A DNA stretch of 64,000 bases from Strongyloides papillosus (lineage: Eukaryota > Nematoda > Chromadorea > Rhabditida > Strongyloididae). The notes beneath the pieces were generated by a model. It worked only from the letters and a program-made list of their open reading frames with translations. It was not told the DNA's origin and did no database searches. The stretch covers positions 186,001 through 250,000 of the forward strand of contig SRSI01000051.1 in the NCBI GenBank assembly GCA_005656395.1. The letters are read 5' to 3'. A program made the translations under genes and the position numbers. Shown in pieces: positions 1 through 12,589 of the stretch; positions within the stretch are counted from its first letter, which is position 1, and each line of letters opens with the position of its first letter.

Positions 1-1580
1 TTTTACAAATGTCTCATTAAACTTTAGTTGAGTTAAAAATACCTTAATATTTAAATGTATACCACCAAATCTCTTTAAACGTTGCTATAAAGTTGATCGA
101 TTTTTTGAAAGACTCTGAAGCAAATATAGCGATAATTCTTACGTTACATTTCATCAAATATTGTGCTTTTAGTGAACTTATATGAATTCTTCTTCAATAT
201 TAAAGTATAATTGATCTAGATTAATTAGATATTCATATTAAGTTCGTTTTCTTACTACAACATTTAATATTACGAATATTTAATTGAAAAGGATTCTATA
301 AATTCATAAACTCTAGTGCTTTTTATATTATTTATCTTCATTTTAATTAAACAAGTCAAAAAAGAATTTTAAAATTACAGTAATATATTTCATTGAAACT
401 AAAATAATCTATTTTAAGGTTTTTTTTTCATAATTTACCATAAGTCAATTATATTTAATATTATTTGATTAAGAAAGAATTTTTATGCCATCAAACTTTT
501 AATAAAACAGTACACAAATTAAAAATTTTAATAAAGTTTCTTTTATTAATTTTTATAAAAGTTTAATGATTTGTTAACTAGAATGAAGCTCATACTTGTT
601 TATATAAGTAAGTTCTTAATAAGACTAGAATAATATTTGTGGATAATGAAAAATAATAATTCTATTTATGATAATAAAATATAGTTTCTGTTGTTACAAC
701 ACACTCTTAAAGATTATTAACCTTTTTATGCACTATTTTTGATAGAATAACCTTATAGTAATTACACTTTTTTTAATCTTTTAATGTCAAAACAAATATT
801 CTTGTAAAAATTATTATGGGAAATTTGGTAACTATAATTATTTATCGCACAATCTTTGAAATACAACAAGGAATTCCAATGTTTCAAGCACCAATATAGA
901 AGTTGTTACTTTTTAATCATTTAATGATGGACAGCAATAATATTTCACATCATTATATATTAGTTATATTGTATTATATCAAAAATCCCCTTAGCAATAA
1001 CATTAAGATTGTGCCGACATCAGATTATGCGTATTTAATTACATATTATCTTCACTACATTCTCCAATAAACGTGAATTATTAATATTAAAATAATATAT
1101 TAATTTCGGAAGAATAATTACTTTTTAACATTCAAAAATGGATTATCAAGAAATAAATTTTTCATATTTGTTAGTATTCTGTACTAAGTTTTAAAAAAAT
1201 TAATTACATTGAAAGTTTTTATTCTAATTCTAAAGATGAAATAATTATTAGTAAAATGACTAAGACATTTAAATAATTTTTTGCACTTTTAAGAGAAAAA
1301 AATGAATTATGTTTACAAATTAGTCTTTAGTGAATTTTATAAGAGAATACATTTGAAATTTTGATAATAAATGGCATTGAATACTAAAAAATTATTCACA
1401 AAACTTGTTCTCATGGATGTTTACCAACAAAATTTTTCGAGAATATTTTAGATGATTATACTAATTAGATATCTGTCGATGTGACACTTTTCAAGTAAAT
1501 AATAAAGAGAAAAATAAGAAAAATAAAGAAATTTATTGTTTTTTTACAACGTTTTCAACGACTAATAAATGTTTAATTTT
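1..1580. other. AT-rich non-coding stretch
   Basis: I see no open frame with coding character, no transposon terminus and no tandem repeat in this stretch. It lies downstream of the minus-strand membrane-protein gene that ends at 1581. Confidence 0.5.
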
Positions 1581-2531
1581 TCAATTGCCCTTCAAAACAT
1601 CAAATTTTAATTTTTTCTTTATATCCTCAACAACATACCCCTTTCCATTCTTAAAACACATTTTTTCCAGTTCCTCTTTAATGGTTTTGATATTTCTAAG
1701 TTTATTCTTTTCTTCACCCGTTATATTTCTATCAAATATAGAGTGATTTTTGACTAAATAATCCAAAAATTTACAATTTGTATATCTATGTGAAATTTCA
1801 ACAGGAAAATTAGCAAAGTAATCTAAAATTTTATAATAATGTTATATGTTTAAAATTCTATATACCTAGTATATTTGATTTTATTGTAAGATAATTATTT
1901 CCAATCTTTTCTAGAAGATAAATTTTATCAAGGGAATTTAAATAGTCTTTAGGAATACAATAAGCAACAACACTACTATCATTTTTCTTTTTTTGATTTA
2001 TTAAAGCTTTTGCTATATCATTAATGAGAGAAAGACTTAACCGTTCCAGACAAAGTTTTTGGAAGTTAATACTTCTTGGATATTTCGATAAACAATCAGT
2101 AAACTTTTTCCCTTCCAAGTTAATTCTCTTTAAAACTTTATCATTACCAATTTTGATAAAATCATTACCCAATTTATTAGAGAAGTCTTCATTTTCTCTG
2201 AATATATTTTTAAATGTTTCACAATTACCAATTTTATTGTCTGAAAAGAAATAGGAGAAATATTATGTAAAATTTATAGCCTCTTACTTGTCTCATTAAA
2301 TGTAAATCTCCATTCATCATCTACGATAGTTGCATTATTATGAAGTAAATTTCTTATGTATTCCTCTTTTTTAGGTGTATATAAGGCTTGAGTAAAGACA
2401 AATGTTGTTAAAATAGTGGCTGCAAAAAAAAGTATGAGAAGGAGCACCTTAATTTTTTTTAAAATATATTCATCCTTCTTAGAGTAATCACCAATTAAAC
2501 TTATTGTTTCAATATCTTGATATGCGTTCAT
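1581..2531 (-). CDS. Type II single-pass membrane protein, three exons, function unknown
   Basis: Three open segments join at good splice sites: exon 1 2288-2531, exon 2 1866-2240, exon 3 1581-1822. The introns are 47 and 43 bp (GTAAGA...TTTCAG and GTATAT...TTTTAG) and the frame is kept through both, giving 286 residues. The N-terminal 25 residues are polar and followed by Lys-Lys and one hydrophobic helix at about residues 28-48 (VLLLILFFAATILTTFVF). That predicts a short cytoplasmic tail and a large C-terminal lumenal or extracellular domain with a few cysteines. The start is the only Met before the helix. I do not recognise the family; membrane metallopeptidases share this topology, but I see no zinc motif. 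No paralogue is visible in the window. Exon structure is well supported, function is not. Confidence 0.72.
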
Positions 2532-3434
2532 TTTTACTGGAAACAGAACAGATTTTAATGTCTGAAAACTAAAAATATATCATTAAATAAAATAGTAAAG
2601 CATATAAAAATTGGAAGTAATAATAACTACGAATACTGTCTTTAAAGTTCAATAACATTAATATTTAAGATAGGTCGTAATATTTTATTACTAGAAAAAA
2701 TGATCATTTAAATAGTGAAACTTTATAATATATAAACAATTTATAGGTGGTTCTTAAGCATTTTTAATAAAAGACTTTTAAAGAAAAAGGAAATAGAATA
2801 AGAAGGGAAAAAATTATTTAACATTAATATAATATATACCATTTTTTATGTTTCTCGATAAAGTAAAGCTAACTATTATAATAATTTAATAACAATAAAT
2901 GAAAAATAATCCTTTACTTAATACTTTAACTATATACAGGTGATTTAATTACTAACATAATAAAAATATTTTTATTTCAAATATTGTTAGTAATTTGTTT
3001 TATACATATCCTTTATTTTTTCTTTATTAAAATTTATTCTTTTCATAAAATAGGAAGATAAAAAATAGCTTATTTTGTGAAAGAAGATAAAAAATAACGA
3101 ATAAAATTAATAAACTATTATTTTTTTTATTTCTAAATAGATTCAGACAAATAAATACAAAAAAATTTATATTAATATACATATTTTTATTAGAAAAAAC
3201 ATTTGTGAAATGCAAAAGATGGTGTATTAATTTATACAGAAAAATTTCTATACATATTAATACTATAGATAAAAAAATGTGTAGCATCATTTTAAATAAT
3301 ATTTTTTTATAAAGTCCTTTGGAAATGTTGTTTTTAACAATGTACTTTTAAAAAAATAATTAAAAAAATAAAATTATATTAATTAGTTGGGTTTATTTAG
3401 AATAATGAGGGTGATGTAAATAATTTTCTTGTTA
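2532..3434. other. Intergenic AT-rich stretch
   Basis: This separates the membrane-protein gene from the first ABC transporter copy. A minus-strand open frame at 3027-3290 is almost all Phe, Leu, Ile, Lys and Asn, as expected from AT-rich chance sequence, and I do not call it a gene. Confidence 0.5.
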
Positions 3435-5252
3435 TTAATTTTTTTCAATAACATCAAGTTCATAATCTCCACATCCAGTTAATGTTAAGCATGTATTATG
3501 GTACTGTCTTAGTGTATCTCTATGCCCAACTGAAATATATTGGATTCCTTTTTTGTTCAAGATTTCGTACATCTTTTCCTCCATAGCAACTCCAACGGCA
3601 TTTGTTGATTCATCTAAAATTACTAATTTTGGTTCTTTTATTATTGCTCTTATAAATACAAGCCTTTGAACTTCACCTGGAGTTAGGTGATTAATAAATT
3701 CAAAGTCTGGATTCTCAGTAATGTAGTTTATACGTTTAATTGTTGTCATAAGATTGAGATCATGGAAAAGCTCATAAAATTGTTTTTCTTTTTGTGATAT
3801 ATCAGGCGAATCATTGTCGAAAATGGATGGAAATAGTAATTGTTGATATAATGATAAATGTCCCACTGGTAAATATGAATTTTGTGGGATTATTTCAATG
3901 TCATCTATATTAAAATTACAAAATATTTCACCACAATTATTCTTCCAAATTCCAATAAGCATACGTAAGAGGGAAGTCTTACCTGTTCCCGATACACCAT
4001 TTATTAAAAGATTTTCTCCGTTCTTGAGAGTAAATGAGAAATGCTTAAGGATTGGTTGTCCATATTGAGTCATCAAAGAGACGTTCCTGAATACGTAACT
4101 AACATTTTCATCTTCCTCATTATAGGGTAGTATTTTAGTATATTCATTATCTTTCATATTTTTACATACTGATAATAGCTGTTCAACTCTTTGTAAGATA
4201 CCAGCTGTATCACCAAAGACAATTGCTATATCAGTTAGACGGGTAAAAGAATTTATCAAATACATATACAAAAGCATTATTTGATATAACCTGCGCTAAA
4301 ATTTCGGGATCCATATCTCCATAATCTTGGAAATAAAAAAATGGTATATATTGTAAAGCATACCCAAGAATACCGCCGGTATTATCAAAAAAATTTTTCC
4401 ATATCAAATTGGGAATTTTCCATAGACAATGAATAAGTTGTATTTTAATTAATTTTTCAAAAATATACCCAGCCTGTATTTTTTCAAAATATTGTCCTCT
4501 ATATAATGATATTTGTTCACAATTATCTCTAATTGAGACATGTTTATAACGATAATTACCTTCAGCCTTCTCAACACGTGCCGTGTATTTTGCTAATGGA
4601 TTAATTAAAATTTTATTTACAATTGTTCCAACAATAAAATATGTATAGATAACACAACATCCATAAATTGAAGCCGTTTTATAAGTTTGATAACTGTAGT
4701 ATCCTATTATAAATGGACATATAAGAGCTGGTGGCAATATTTTTTCCGCTAAATTCTTACACATTCTTTCAACGTCTTGAGTTATTCTTTGATCAGGGTT
4801 GTCTATTTTTTCAAATGAGTTATTTAATAATTTATACGTTGTTATTCCTTTGAAGTATCTTTTATGAATGGAATTTGTAATGTTCTTTCTGAATGTTAAG
4901 TATAATAAACTTGTTGAGAATGACGTTAATGCTACAATTACACTTTTTCCAAAGTAAATCAATGAAGCTATCCAAATTATCTCCAAAAATTTGTCTTTTT
5001 CTATCTTCAAGAGTACGTAAAAAAAACGGCCAGGAACCATTCCAATAAAATAAATTGCAACTTCAGCTAAATATTATTTTAACTTGAAACAAATGAAAGT
5101 AATAAGCTAAACTTACCCATTATGCTTAATAACAATGTTAATATAATCAAAAAAAAAGCCCTATAGTCTCTTCTTGGAAAAAAATGATGCAAAAGATGAA
5201 CTGAAGCTTTTAAAAAATTTCTATCGAAGTAAAAATCATCATTTTGATGCAT
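3435..5252 (-). pseudogene. ABCD4-like half ABC transporter, copy 1, frameshifted
   Basis: Exon 1 is 5117-5252 and exon 2 starts at 5066 after a 50-bp intron (GTAAGT...TTTAG). Exon 1 is 136 bp, the same as in the intact copy at 6324-8138. The transmembrane domain carries NPDQRITQDVERMC, a hallmark of subfamily D. The nucleotide-binding domain keeps Walker A (GVSGTGKTS), a signature variant LTPGEVQ, Walker B with catalytic Glu (LVILDEST) and the H-loop His (SVGHRD). Human ABCD4 also has an LSPGE-type signature; that family exports vitamin B12 from lysosomes. At about 4250-4267 the frame breaks: relative to copy 2, two bases are missing just after the NNAFVY segment, so the membrane and nucleotide-binding halves lie in different frames. 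This is either a recent pseudogene or an assembly error; nothing else is broken. Confidence 0.8.
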
Positions 5253-6323
5253 TCTTTTTTTGAAACCAATATTAAATGAAAATGATAAGTAGTAATAATA
5301 GCATTTTTATATACTACTTTTTGGTTATAAAAATTTTAAAGATAAATTATATATTCATATACATTTAGATGTGTTATTTATTGATAATTTTTATTACTTT
5401 CAAATTTTTCTCTAAACATCGTCATCACTTTATTTTGGTACCATTGTGAAGGAATCACAAATAACTGTTTTCCTTGATAACATTATCTTTATTATAGTAA
5501 ATTTTTATTTATTAATTCCGTTAAATATGAATACTTTTTAAATTCAAAGTGAACGTTACTAAATTGTTAAAAATTGATTTTTAATATTGATAATGTATTT
5601 TTAAGTATCATAAATATACTTTATATGTATATCTGTTACTACAAGATATATGTCGTTCTGTGGAGCAAATTGAACTTTATATTCATCATCAATCCATTTT
5701 CCATAATTGCTTATTCGGAAACTATTAGTATTATCCTATAGATAAGCTGTCTCTAAAAGTTTCTTTAAGCTGTTTTCTGGAAAAGTTCAAACTTCAACAA
5801 ACATAATCTTAGAATAAGAAAATAAATGATGCTATATTTGCATTAGAGTGAATTAAAAACCAAAGTAGACGTATAACATTTTTTAAAAAGATTTAACGGC
5901 AAAAATTTAAATATTAAAAGATTCGGATATTTCTAATCCAACTAAGCTTTAATGAAATATTTTTTTAGTATCTTAAAGAAATTTAATTAATTAATTGCAG
6001 TTTGCGAACTTCTTTAATATAGTTCAAAATTTTAACGAAATGCGACATGAAACTTTACGTCATCACTTTGATTTACCAGATCTTTCACATATGAGTTAAC
6101 ATTTGCTAAAGCAAATATAGTGTTATCTGAGATAAGGTGACCTATGTTAATTCGAACGATATAAAGAAAATATCGTTTTGGTGTTTTAGAATTCCAAAAG
6201 ACATAATTCTTTTTTTAAATAGAATCAACGAGCTCTTAATATTTCACAAAAAAATATCTTTACTACGAATCTTAAAAAAAACTACACTTTAAATATACCT
6301 GTTTATTAATAACATAAGTGTAT
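5253..6323. other. Spacer between tandem ABCD4-like copies
   Basis: About 1.07 kb of AT-rich sequence between the start of copy 1 and the stop of copy 2. It must hold the promoter of copy 1 (minus strand). I see no other feature. Confidence 0.5.
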
Positions 6324-8138
6324 TTACAAGTTTTCAATAGTATAATTACCATGTTCTTCTAAAATTAAACATTGATCGTGATATTTTTTTAGTGAATCTC
6401 CATGACCTATTGAGATATATTGAATATTTTGTTCTTTCATAATATTATACACAATACATTCAGATTCCAAATCAACAGAATTAGTCGATTCATCAAGTAT
6501 CATAATTTTAGGATTTTTAATGATACTTCTTATAAAAACTAATTTTTGAACCTCTCCTGGTGTTAATGTGTTAGTGAATTCTACTGGTAATTCATCAAAG
6601 ATGTTACTAACTTTCTCTACTAAATGTGTCAATTTTAATTTTTCTAGGAGTACAAACATATCATTACTTCTCTCGTCACTTTCAAAATCATCTTCAACAT
6701 CTACTAGAGGGAACATTAGAAGTTGATAAAGAGATAAACATCCAACCGGAAGATAAGGTTTTTGTGGTAATATTTCTATTTCGTCAAGAGTATATTTTCC
6801 CACTATCTCTCCAGATGTGATTTTCCACATTCCTGAGAGTACCCGTACAATTGATGTTTTTCCGATTCCTGATGGACCTTTGATTAATAAATTAATCTTC
6901 TTATCAATTGATAATGATAAATCTTTAACTAAAACATTTCCTTTTGGATTATTAATATGGACTTTATCAAATTTATATGAGCATGAATCATTATCATCAA
7001 TTAACTCCGTATTATTATAATATTCTGCTCCATCAATATTGGAACATTCTTTTAACAGTTCATAAACACGTTGAAGAACACCTGCCATCTCACCTGTAGC
7101 TACGGCTACATCAGTTAATCTCGTAAAAGAGTTAATTAAATAGATGTAAACAAAAGCATTATTTGAAATAATTTCGGGTAGTTTTTTTGGATCAACATCT
7201 TTATATGAATGCATCACGAAAATTGGAATATATTGTATAGCATAAGTAAGTAAACCACCATAGTAATTAAAAAAATTTCTCCAAAAGGTATTTAAAAACC
7301 TCCATAAATACAACATAAACTGTGTTGTTAATAATTTGTATAAAAATTGATTTGCAACTTCCTTCTCAAAATTTTGTCCTCTATATAAAGATATCTGTTC
7401 AATGTTATCTCTTATTGAAACCTCTTTATATCTAAAATTTCCTTCGCATTTTTCTACTCTATTTGTCCATTTAGTCAATGGTGAGATTAGTAATTTATTT
7501 ACAATTGTTCCTATTACAAAATAACCATAAACCATTGCACAACCATACCCGCCAGCTGTTGTATATGTTTTGTAGGTATAATATCCAATAACAAAAGGAC
7601 ATATCAATACAGCAGGTATGATTGTAGTTGATAGATCTTTGCACATTTTATCAACATCTTGAGTAATTCTCTGATCAGGATTATCTATCATGGTGTGGGA
7701 GATGAACAACAATTTGTATCCCGTCATTTCATTGAAATAGGCATTATGAAGAGTATGTGTGATGTTATTTCTGAATATCAAATATACACACCATGATGAG
7801 AAACTGACTAATGCTAATAGCAGACTTTTTCCTATATACATTAATGATCCAGTAAGCATAATTTGCCAAAATATCATTGAATTTTGATCTATTAAAGCAG
7901 AATACATTTGCCCCGGTATCATACCAATCTTATATCCGACCCATTCACCTGAAAATTATAGAAACACACGGGTTATTTTCCTTATAAAAAAATATAACTT
8001 ACTTACTACACTTAAAATTAAAGTACATATAATCATACATTCTGAATACCAACTACCTTTAGGGAAAAAAGATGGAGTTATTTTAATGAGTGCTTTAAAA
8101 AATTTTATATCAAAATAAAAATCTTTTTTATTACTCAT
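6324..8138 (-). CDS. ABCD4-like half ABC transporter, copy 2, intact
   Basis: Exon 1 is 8003-8138 and exon 2 6324-7948, with a 54-bp intron (GTAAGT...TTTCAG). The spliced product is 586 residues, close to the usual ABCD4 length of about 600. The membrane domain contains DNPDQRITQDVDKM at about 133-146 and YLINSFTRLTD near 315-325. The ATPase domain has Walker A GPSGIGKTS at about 403-411, Q-loop ILPQKPYLP, the divergent signature LTPGEVQ at about 507-513, Walker B IMILDEST near 527-534 and an H-loop His near 561. It would act as a homodimer; by family, the role is lysosomal cobalamin export or peroxisomal or ER targeting (C. elegans pmp-5 group). I chose the start at MSNKKDF, which gives the same exon 1 length as copy 1. 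The paralogue lies directly downstream on the same strand. Confidence 0.9.
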
Positions 8139-9085
8139 TTCAAAATATAAATAACAGTACAAAAGTATCTAAACACTAGAAATTATGGGAAAAAACAAAT
8201 CTATAACTTTAGTAAGTGTTTTTGATAAAAATTTCGTTGTGATAAATATTCCAAACATATTTCTGATTGTCTTTGTCCTAGGAAAATTATCATTTTTTGG
8301 TGAAAAGTCGATACAATTCTTTTGATGATAAATGTCATATTTAATTAAATTAATTCATGACTAATATAACGATCTAAAAAATTGATAACATACATATAAT
8401 AACTTTTATTTTGTTGTCATTAGTGTTGATGTTCTTTTGAGTATTATCATATCAATCTATTGACTTGTCATTTTATTATTATTTCTAAGTATTAATCAAT
8501 CTAATAATACGCATATTTATTGATAATATTTAGGTGTTTGCTTTTATATAATAAAAATTTTTTGATGATTTCTTTGAATTGATATATTTGTTTTTTTTAA
8601 ATGGAACTTCAAAAGTTAAAAGTGCAAACTTTTATTTTAAACAATTTTGATAGAAAATTTAAAAGAATGACCTTTAAGGGATATAGAATAGTAATTTCAT
8701 AAAAAATTAACAAGTAAAATGTTGAAAATCTAATAATCATAAATTACTTGCAAATTTTTGTTACTTAAATAAAACAAATTATCATCTTGTTACATAATTA
8801 ATATCAATGACTTTTAATTGTATGCTATTATTAAGTTGTTTCATTAACAATATACCTTTTGTACTATGTGATTAAGAAAATTTAGGACAAAAGATTTCAA
8901 CAATCTTGTAAACTATTATAGATTGTTTTTTTACTTATCAAACAAGTTATTCTTTTTAACACAAGAAAGATGTCCTGAATTGCAGAAAAAAGTTACATGG
9001 ATAACAAAAAAGGGTTAAATTGTGAAGTATTGTGAATAGTATTTATGATACGCAATTTTAAAATGTTATTATTATTATCTTTGAG
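8139..9085. promoter_or_regulatory. Divergent intergenic region
   Basis: 947 bp between the divergently transcribed ABCD4-like gene (minus) and the DUF229 gene (plus). It must hold both promoters. I see no strong TATA element or repeat. Confidence 0.35.
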
Positions 9086-11030
9086 ATGAATATTTTTGCT
9101 ATTATTTTTATTATCATTGTTGATATATACTTTTTGAAGAATGTAATAGGGCAAGACAATGACACTTTTAAGAAACAATCAAATTTTGAAAAATTTGTAG
9201 GTTACCTAAAAGAAGAAACAGAATACAAAAAATGCCAGATCAAAAATTACCCCTTTAAATTAAGTGTTGGAGAATTTTTCAGCCATCCATATAAGCAACC
9301 TAAATGTAAAAGAAACTGGAGCAATAAATATTTTCACTCTTCAAACGGTATTTTAAAATACAAAGACAATTTTATAGATATTTATTGTAAATACAGGTGT
9401 AATTTTCCGAAAGGTGATAGTAATGTCAAGCTGGGGAAATGGAAAAATATAAAAAATGCCCGTCCTGAATGTGACGTCTATGAAGTCATTTGTAAAAGCA
9501 AAACAAGTGGTAGAATAGTCTTTTATGACATATTTCTTCAACTTTATAAATTAAATGATCTTCCAAGCGAGAAAGTTCATTTTTTGCAACAATCATATCC
9601 TGTTGAAAAGATAAAACATAAATATAATGTTCATGTTATTGTTGTGGATTCATTATCGCATTTTAATGCAATGCGAGGGTTTCCAAAAACGTTAGAATAC
9701 CTTAAGAGTCACTATAAAGGTGTTATGTTTAAGTACCTTAATAAAGTTGGATATGGTTCCCAGGCAAATGGCCATGCTTTCCTTCTAAATCGGAGAGTAA
9801 TTGATTTATATGATTTTGAGACAGATCAGTTTTCTATTTCAGATTATGGGGAACCAATTAAAGCTTATAAAAAATATCTTGATAGTGAACCTTATATTGG
9901 TAAATATTTCCGACAACTTAATTATACCGTTTTAATGAATGAGGATAGTTTTGAGTCAGTATTTTCAATGTATAATTCTAAAGGATTCTTCGGAAATATT
10001 GCTCATCACACAACAAGACCATTCTTTAGGAAGATAAAAAAATTATATTCTATTAAAAAGTATAGAGAAGGTCGGTTAATAAAAAGCAAATGCTTAGAAA
10101 ATCCTGACTACCAGTTGGAGTACCTTAAGTTATTCATGGAATCCTACAAAAATAGAAGACAATTTACATTAACATGGATTGCTCAAATTGCACATAATCA
10201 TTTAACTGGACACTTTCAATTCGACACATTATTTAAGAATTTCTTTGAAAGTAATAAAGAAATTCTTGACAATGGTTTCGTTATATTTATGGGTGATCAT
10301 GGATTTAAAATGGGTCCTTATAGAGTAACAGAACTTGGGGCGTATGAAGATAATAATCCTTTCCTAGTTATAGCACCACCAAAAGAATTAAGATGTAAAA
10401 AGAGTGAAGTTTTAGAAAATCTAATTTATAATTCAAATAAACATATTTCACAATTTGATGTTTATACCACAATGCTGGATATCGCAACAGAAGGTAGTAG
10501 AAGTAATTTTAAAGACATGAAACAATTTAATTTTAGTGAAATTATCAAAGATAACCAAGTAAAAGGCTTAAGTTTATTAAGAAAAATTGAAAACTACAGA
10601 ACTTGTTTTGAAATGGAAGGTGTCAAGTCAGTATTGCTTATGTAGCATGATTTACAGAAATTTTAATAAGGAAGTATTTGAAAAAGTCAAAATGAAAAAC
10701 GGTAATCACTTGGCAGAGTTAAATTATGCTAATGATATCATTAAAATTATTAGAAAAAATTTTATCAATTACCTAAACTATGTATTAAGGAAAGCAAGAA
10801 TCAAAAATATTTGTACTAATTTTAGAGAATCAAAAAAAGGATTCATTGACATCAAATATAGCGTATCAAAAAATAGAACACTTATCTTTTTGGTTAAACA
10901 GGAAGTTAAACCAAAAGGAATATATGAAACATATTTTAATGAAAAAGGTGATTTGTATGGTGTTCCAATCTTAAGAGTTGATAGGTACCATTCATATGTA
11001 AAGAAGTGTTCACCTCCGAAAGCATGTTGA
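9086..11030 (+). pseudogene. DUF229 secreted ectoprotein (alkaline phosphatase/sulfatase fold), one frameshift
   Basis: The first frame (9086-10645) starts with a signal peptide (MNIFAIIFIIIVDIYF) and runs 519 residues. It shows DUF229 landmarks: VIVVDSLSHFNAMRGFPKT around residues 185-201, where the family has its DSxSR-like metal-binding Asp, and FMGDHGFKMG around 401-410, the distal Asp-His metal ligands. The family is greatly expanded in nematodes and has unclear substrates. Near 10620 the conserved C-terminal landmark (family form RTC...YCLC) is split: RTCFEMEG is in the first frame and SSQYCLC in the next, which continues to 11030. Removing one base would align them, so I read a 1-nt insertion. 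The joined length (about 650) fits the family. Alternatively the C-terminal extension was truncated and the short form is used. No introns are needed. Confidence 0.75.
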
Positions 11031-12589
11031 AATGTATTGTTATTGTAAAAATACTGTCATTTAATCAAACAAAGATAAGCTCAATTTTAAAGTTGGTGAT
11101 ATCTATTATTTTTTAGCCGACATTTGTCCGTAAATGCAATTTTTAGCTAATTATGCTTTTTTACTAGTAAGCTATTATACTAACAAGTTTTTTAAACATT
11201 TTTAAGCCAATTTTGGATATTTTTTAAAATTATTATACAAGAAAAACAATTTTTGTTAATATTTTTTTAGTTTTACTTATAATTATAGTAAAAAAGTGAA
11301 TTAAATGTTAGACGTAAACCACTTCTCTTAAAGTTTTCAGAAGGACTACCTATAGATTATTTTTACATGCCTGGCGCCAAGCAAACTCTCACAGGCGTTC
11401 ATTCATATCTTTCTTTGTACTACATCTGGGGGAAATTTTAGAGCACTATTCTCGTTGAAAAAGAAGTTTTGAAGATTTCTAACTTCCGGAAAATCTAACA
11501 TTTTTGAAGTTGACTTGAGAATTTGTTAAACGTTATAAATAAAACTCAATTTTTTTTATTACAAATTCGTGTTTATTTAACACAAATATTTAAGCAAAAA
11601 TATTATAATTTTTAATCAAATTTCAATTACAATTTTTTTTAAAGATTTTTTATAACTTTTGACGAAAGTACACTAATTTTATTCATTTTTTGATAAAGCT
11701 AGAGCATTGAATCACTAGTAGGCGCTGCCGTCGTTAATCACACCATATAAGAAATACAAACATTCCACGAGTTTAACTCATTAACACAATTTCTTAAGTT
11801 AAAAAATTGCTACAATGTCGTTTATAGAACCTGTTGCTTTTAAAAATGAAAAGATTTGTGTTTATTTACTATTTTGAACAACAAAATCAATGTTTAAAAT
11901 CTTATTTTAATTAAATATAATGTATTTAAAAAATTCTGACAATTTAAATTATAATGTTTAGGATATTCAATTTTTATATTTTTTTACAATAGATAAAATT
12001 TGTAAAAATATGATTTTTCTATAAAGTTTATTTGGACGACTTTTTAGGGAAATATTACAAAGCGCAAAAATCTACTAACTAAAAAATTAATAATTCTATC
12101 TAAAATCTACTAATCCGTCCCTCTTTTTAATGCCTTTTTCAATTTCATCAAATTTGTTAATTCGCTTTAAGATGAACAAAATAACATTCTTTCTTTCTCA
12201 ATTATTATTAAAAAAGAAATCTTTTTAAAATTACTTATGCTCTAACTATACTTTTTTGCTATCACAAGTTTCTTTTAATGCGTTTTTTTCATTTTAATTT
12301 ACAAAAAATTAGGAATTATCTACTCTAAAATAAAACAAAATGATGATTTTAAAAATAGTGTAGACTTTTATTGTATTAAAAAATATATAGGTAACAGAAG
12401 ATTTATTTAGAAATGCAAAAAAGACATTAATACTCTAAAAAATATTAAATTATTAATATTTAAAAACTTCTCTACATTTTTTTGATTATTTCAATTTATA
12501 TCCTATAATCATTTATGTATTGTTTTTTCTTGAAGTTTTTGAATATTTCAAATTTTGATATATTTTTACAGTGGTGTCCTTGTTTGTAA
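11031..12589. other. AT-rich intergenic stretch
   Basis: 1.56 kb between two convergent genes. I see no coding frame, terminal inverted repeat or tandem repeat. Confidence 0.5.

Noticed and set aside
3027..3290. Hydrophobic 87-residue minus-strand frame that could be a membrane protein
   Set aside because: Composition is explained by AT-rich DNA (Phe, Ile, Leu, Lys, Asn); no splice partner or promoter seen.
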